Assembly (NCBI GenBank): GCA_003246895.1
Contig: QKCL01000019.1
Span: 1-64,000, forward strand
Length of the DNA: 64,000 nucleotides
Origin: Spirochaetota bacterium
Lineage (GTDB): Bacteria > Spirochaetota > UBA4802 > UBA5550
Reading direction: 5' to 3'
In this document: positions 61,708 to 64,000 of the stretch, in pieces
Layout of the letters: each line of letters opens with the position of its first letter
Numbering within the stretch: position 1 is the stretch's first letter
Position numbers and translations under genes: made by a program
The notes under the pieces: model-generated
The model's input: only the letters and a program-made list of their open reading frames with translations
Told to the model about the DNA's origin: nothing
The model's database searches: none

Positions 61708-61939
61708 CGGTCCCGGTGATAAACCCGCCGGCTCTGTTACACTCCCCAATGATAAAAGTCCATATCATCCGAATTTAAAATATCCCCCCTGTACGGCAAA
61801 AAACTGTTTAATACAGTTTCAAATAACGGCAGCTCTCTTTAATGAAGTATAAAAATATTGACTTTTTTTATATCTCACCTGAAAATTTGGGGAATTAATC
61901 CGCACATGTTCAACTATATATATAAGGAAGGCCGGACCA

Positions 61940-62479
61940 GTGAGTGTTGCAGAAAAGCTTTCATCGGAAAGTACCAGAAGGTTTGTTGAGTGCTATGACC
62001 TGTATTTTTCACTGGTATTCAGTTCTGTCTATTCAAGGGTAGGAAATTTTCACGACGCAGAGGATATTTCCCAGGAGGTGTTTTTAAGGCTCCATGATAA
62101 AATAGAAGAGGTCAATGAGCCCAGGAAATGGATATTCGGATGCCTGAAAAATGTGGTCATGGACCATTACAAGAAAAAGAGCAACAGTGATTTGGATATA
62201 GATGTTCTACTCAATGATGTTACAATGGGCTATGTGAACGGTTTCCGTGACGCCAGAGTCATTATCAAGGAATGCCTGGATCAGGTTCTTGAAGAATCCG
62301 GGTACAGGGATGCTGCGATTTTTGAGCTTGTTTCAATGTACGGCTACACATTCAGGGAGACAGCAAGGCATCTGAATATGAATTACAAACAGGTTATATA
62401 CCGTTACAGGGCTCTTGCGGCAAAGCTTCTGGAAAAGCTCAGAACCAGAGGAATCAGCGACCCAGGGGACCTGCTGTGA
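61940..62479 (+). CDS. ECF-type RNA polymerase sigma factor
   Basis: A 179-residue sigma-70 family protein with only regions 2 and 4. Region 2 has SRVGNFHDAEDISQEVFLRL and KWIFGCLKNVVMDHYKKK; region 4 has SMYGYTFRETARHLNMNYKQ. The start is GTG at 61940 with AAGGAAGG about 8 bases upstream. Its stop overlaps the FecR gene by four bases (GTGA), so the two are made in fixed ratio and the FecR protein is likely its anti-sigma partner. The 232 bp upstream hold no gene. Confidence 0.92.
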   Translation: MSVAEKLSSESTRRFVECYDLYFSLVFSSVYSRVGNFHDAEDISQEVFLRLHDKIEEVNEPRKWIFGCLKNVVMDHYKKKSNSDLDIDVLLNDVTMGYVNGFRDARVIIKECLDQVLEESGYRDAAIFELVSMYGYTFRETARHLNMNYKQVIYRYRALAAKLLEKLRTRGISDPGDLL

Positions 62480-63546
62480 AAGAGAAGAAGATAATAGAAA
62501 GCGTCCTTGTCAGGTACGGGCTTGTTCACAGAATAACATCCCGGGAAAAGGGGAGGATATACCTGTCCGGAAGAAAGGGGCTGGTGAAGATACTTTCCGG
62601 AAAGGGCAGAGACAGGTTCCGGATCAAAGCAGTACTGAAGTTTTATTATATGCTGAAGCATCTGGGTTTTTCATTGACTCCTGTTTCAGCATTGAGATTT
62701 GCTCAGGGTATGGGGGCTCTGGCCTTTGTATTTATTATGGTTTTTTCTTTTGCATTATACAGAAATTACGGCCATGACAGTACCGTGGCAGAGAGAACTG
62801 CCGGAGAACAGGTGAGACTGGTTTCACAAAGCGGCACATTATCACGTGCAGCAGATAAATCGGGCAGTCTATTCCATGATAAATACATCAGGGAAAAAGA
62901 AAAGTTTCTCACAGGTTCCGGTTCATGTGCTGTCATGTCCATACCCAAAGGAGCCGTTCTCATAGCAGGACCGGAAACTCTTTTCAGTCTTGATAAATAT
63001 TCAGTGAATGAGACATCTATATATATTGAGAGGGGTTTTCTTTTTTCAAGGGTAAGGAACCCCTACGGAGCAGTGTACAGTGTTAAAACTTCCAGTGTAA
63101 TCGCCACTGTTAAAGGGACTTCCTTTGCCGTTACCGCAGGGAAAGGGGCTTCACTGGTTGAAGTACTGAAAGGAACCGTTACAGCTGCAGATAAAGAAAC
63201 CGGCACTGTACATGAGGTTCAGGCAGGTTTCTGTTTCAGTAATGGAAAGGTTCTTCCACTTTCTGAAAAGAGGCTTCAGGTTCTGAGAAAACTTGACAGC
63301 ACCGATTCTGGGGACCCTTCATCCGCTTCAGGCGTGGTCAAGTATTTTGGAAGCGCTTCAGGCGGTTCAGGTTTCAAAGAGGCCCTTGAGAAATACGGCA
63401 GGGTCGATGAAATAACCCTCTACAGCGGCAGAAGGTACCGGGGGGTTATTCTGTCGCGGGGTGAAAACTATAGAGTAATGACTGCCCGGGGTATTGTGCA
63501 TATTCCGGCCAGAGAAATAAAAAATACAGTTACAAGAAAAAAGTAA
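62476..63546 (+). CDS. Membrane-anchored FecR protein, probable anti-sigma partner
   Basis: A 356-residue protein with a cytosolic N-terminal segment of about 75 residues, one TM (about 77-97) and a periplasmic FecR domain (YSVNETSIYIERGFLFSRV, KTSSVIATVKGTSFAVTAGK). The C-terminal module (KYGRVDEITLYSGRRYRGV onward) matches that of the lipoprotein at 48668. The N-terminal part lacks the usual zinc anti-sigma motif, so it may bind the ECF sigma in another way. It is coupled to the sigma gene by a 4-bp overlap. No TonB receptor is present, unlike FecIR systems. Confidence 0.9.
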   Translation: MKEKKIIESVLVRYGLVHRITSREKGRIYLSGRKGLVKILSGKGRDRFRIKAVLKFYYMLKHLGFSLTPVSALRFAQGMGALAFVFIMVFSFALYRNYGHDSTVAERTAGEQVRLVSQSGTLSRAADKSGSLFHDKYIREKEKFLTGSGSCAVMSIPKGAVLIAGPETLFSLDKYSVNETSIYIERGFLFSRVRNPYGAVYSVKTSSVIATVKGTSFAVTAGKGASLVEVLKGTVTAADKETGTVHEVQAGFCFSNGKVLPLSEKRLQVLRKLDSTDSGDPSSASGVVKYFGSASGGSGFKEALEKYGRVDEITLYSGRRYRGVILSRGENYRVMTARGIVHIPAREIKNTVTRKK

Positions 63547-63564
63547 GTCAAGAGGAGTTGCATT

Positions 63565-64000
63565 ATGAATTTTTCAAAATTGGTATTATCTGTAATGGTT
63601 TCAGCACTGGTCTTTACTGTATCATGCGGTGGCGGCAAGCAGGCGGCATCAGGCGGAGTTTATGTTTCGTTCTTTGCGGGTGACGTGAGGGTTGTAAAGG
63701 CCGGAGGAAAAGAATCAGCAGTTTCCATGAAAGCCGTGGTTACTGACGGCGACATCTACAGGGTCGGAGAAAAATCCCTTCTCATACTGAGCGGCAGCGG
63801 CGGGCTTACTGTGCGGATTGAGGCGGGTACAGAGGCTGTTATCAAGTCTGTGGAGGACATTGCAAACAGGGAGATCTTTCTGAATCAGGGAAGAATACTC
63901 TCCAGCCTTGACAAACTCAAGAAGAATGAAAGGTATACTGTGAAGACAAAGACAACTGTTGCATCTGTCAGGGGAACACAGTTTATTACAAAATATGACG
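63565..64000 (+). CDS. FecR-domain lipoprotein, cut by the window end
   Basis: The first 145 residues are visible and no stop is reached. A signal peptide ends FTVSC (lipobox) followed by a Gly-rich linker. The FecR core (VYVSFFAGDVRVVKAGGKE, KTKTTVASVRGTQF) is a close paralogue of the lipoprotein at 48668. GAGGAG lies 7 bases before the ATG and the gene is 18 bp after the membrane FecR gene, so it belongs to the sigma-fecR operon. Confidence 0.9.
   Translation, partial: MNFSKLVLSVMVSALVFTVSCGGGKQAASGGVYVSFFAGDVRVVKAGGKESAVSMKAVVTDGDIYRVGEKSLLILSGSGGLTVRIEAGTEAVIKSVEDIANREIFLNQGRILSSLDKLKKNERYTVKTKTTVASVRGTQFITKYD

Overview
This window reads as chromosomal DNA of a Gram-negative, probably anaerobic bacterium. 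It has many lipoprotein signals (10674, 13755, 48668, 49869, 63565), predicted outer-membrane barrels, a futalosine-type menaquinone tail set, a tungsten/molybdenum aldehyde ferredoxin oxidoreductase (AOR) cluster, several radical SAM enzymes, a CBS/DRTGG manganese pyrophosphatase and three large hybrid histidine kinases. A spirochaete or a similar deep-branching anaerobe would fit, but no rRNA or phylogenetic marker was checked and the phylum is a guess. I see no prophage, insertion sequence, CRISPR array or plasmid backbone.

Layout. 0.4-8.2 kb: UbiA-, UbiX- and UbiD-type menaquinone genes and queE, with a reverse-strand RND pump and its TetR regulator between ubiX and ubiD. 8.4-16.2 kb: a Cache-HAMP-EAL phosphodiesterase, then a same-strand run of lipoprotein, DUF3592 protein, TIGR04222-type membrane protein with a Cys/Gly-rich tail, radical SAM/SPASM enzyme, ankyrin lipoprotein and an exported protein. 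16.2-16.4 kb: a 21-bp minisatellite. 16.7-30.3 kb: housekeeping and envelope genes (GltD-like oxidoreductase, pyrophosphatase, SDR, amidohydrolase, DUF898 + M48 protease, GT2 glycosyltransferase, UDP-sugar pyrophosphorylase + MntP, ArgB). 30.4-31.1 kb: two tRNA-Ser genes and one tRNA-Arg around a small membrane-protein gene. 31.4-42.2 kb: signalling (three hybrid kinases, a STAS protein), a B12-binding radical SAM protein and a GSCFA protein. 42.3-43.8 kb: two cobalamin methyltransferases. 44.0-47.7 kb: a probable molybdate/tungstate module with a HTH-PBP regulator, a riboswitch-like leader, an ABC ATPase, a second structured RNA and a cytosolic binding protein. 48.7-54.1 kb: envelope proteins (FecR lipoprotein, seven-repeat propeller lipoprotein, FN3/barrel protein, tandem thioredoxin protein). 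54.3-59.1 kb: moaA, MOSC, an E1-like gene, AOR and two ubiquitin-like sulfur-carrier genes. 59.4-64.0 kb: AraC regulator, CMD protein, BatD-like protein, then ECF sigma, membrane FecR and FecR lipoprotein running off the end.

How it fits together. The Mo/W uptake module at 44-47.7 kb and the AOR/pterin-cofactor cluster at 54.3-59.1 kb probably serve one process: acquiring the metal, building the pterin cofactor and loading it into AOR. Both contain structured RNA leaders. The other unit that stands out is 10.7-13.6 kb, where a radical SAM/SPASM gene lies 10 bp behind a membrane protein ending in a six-cysteine glycine-rich tail, as expected for a peptide-modification system. Three FecR-type proteins and an FN3/barrel protein share small beta-rich modules, suggesting local duplication of an envelope-sensing family.
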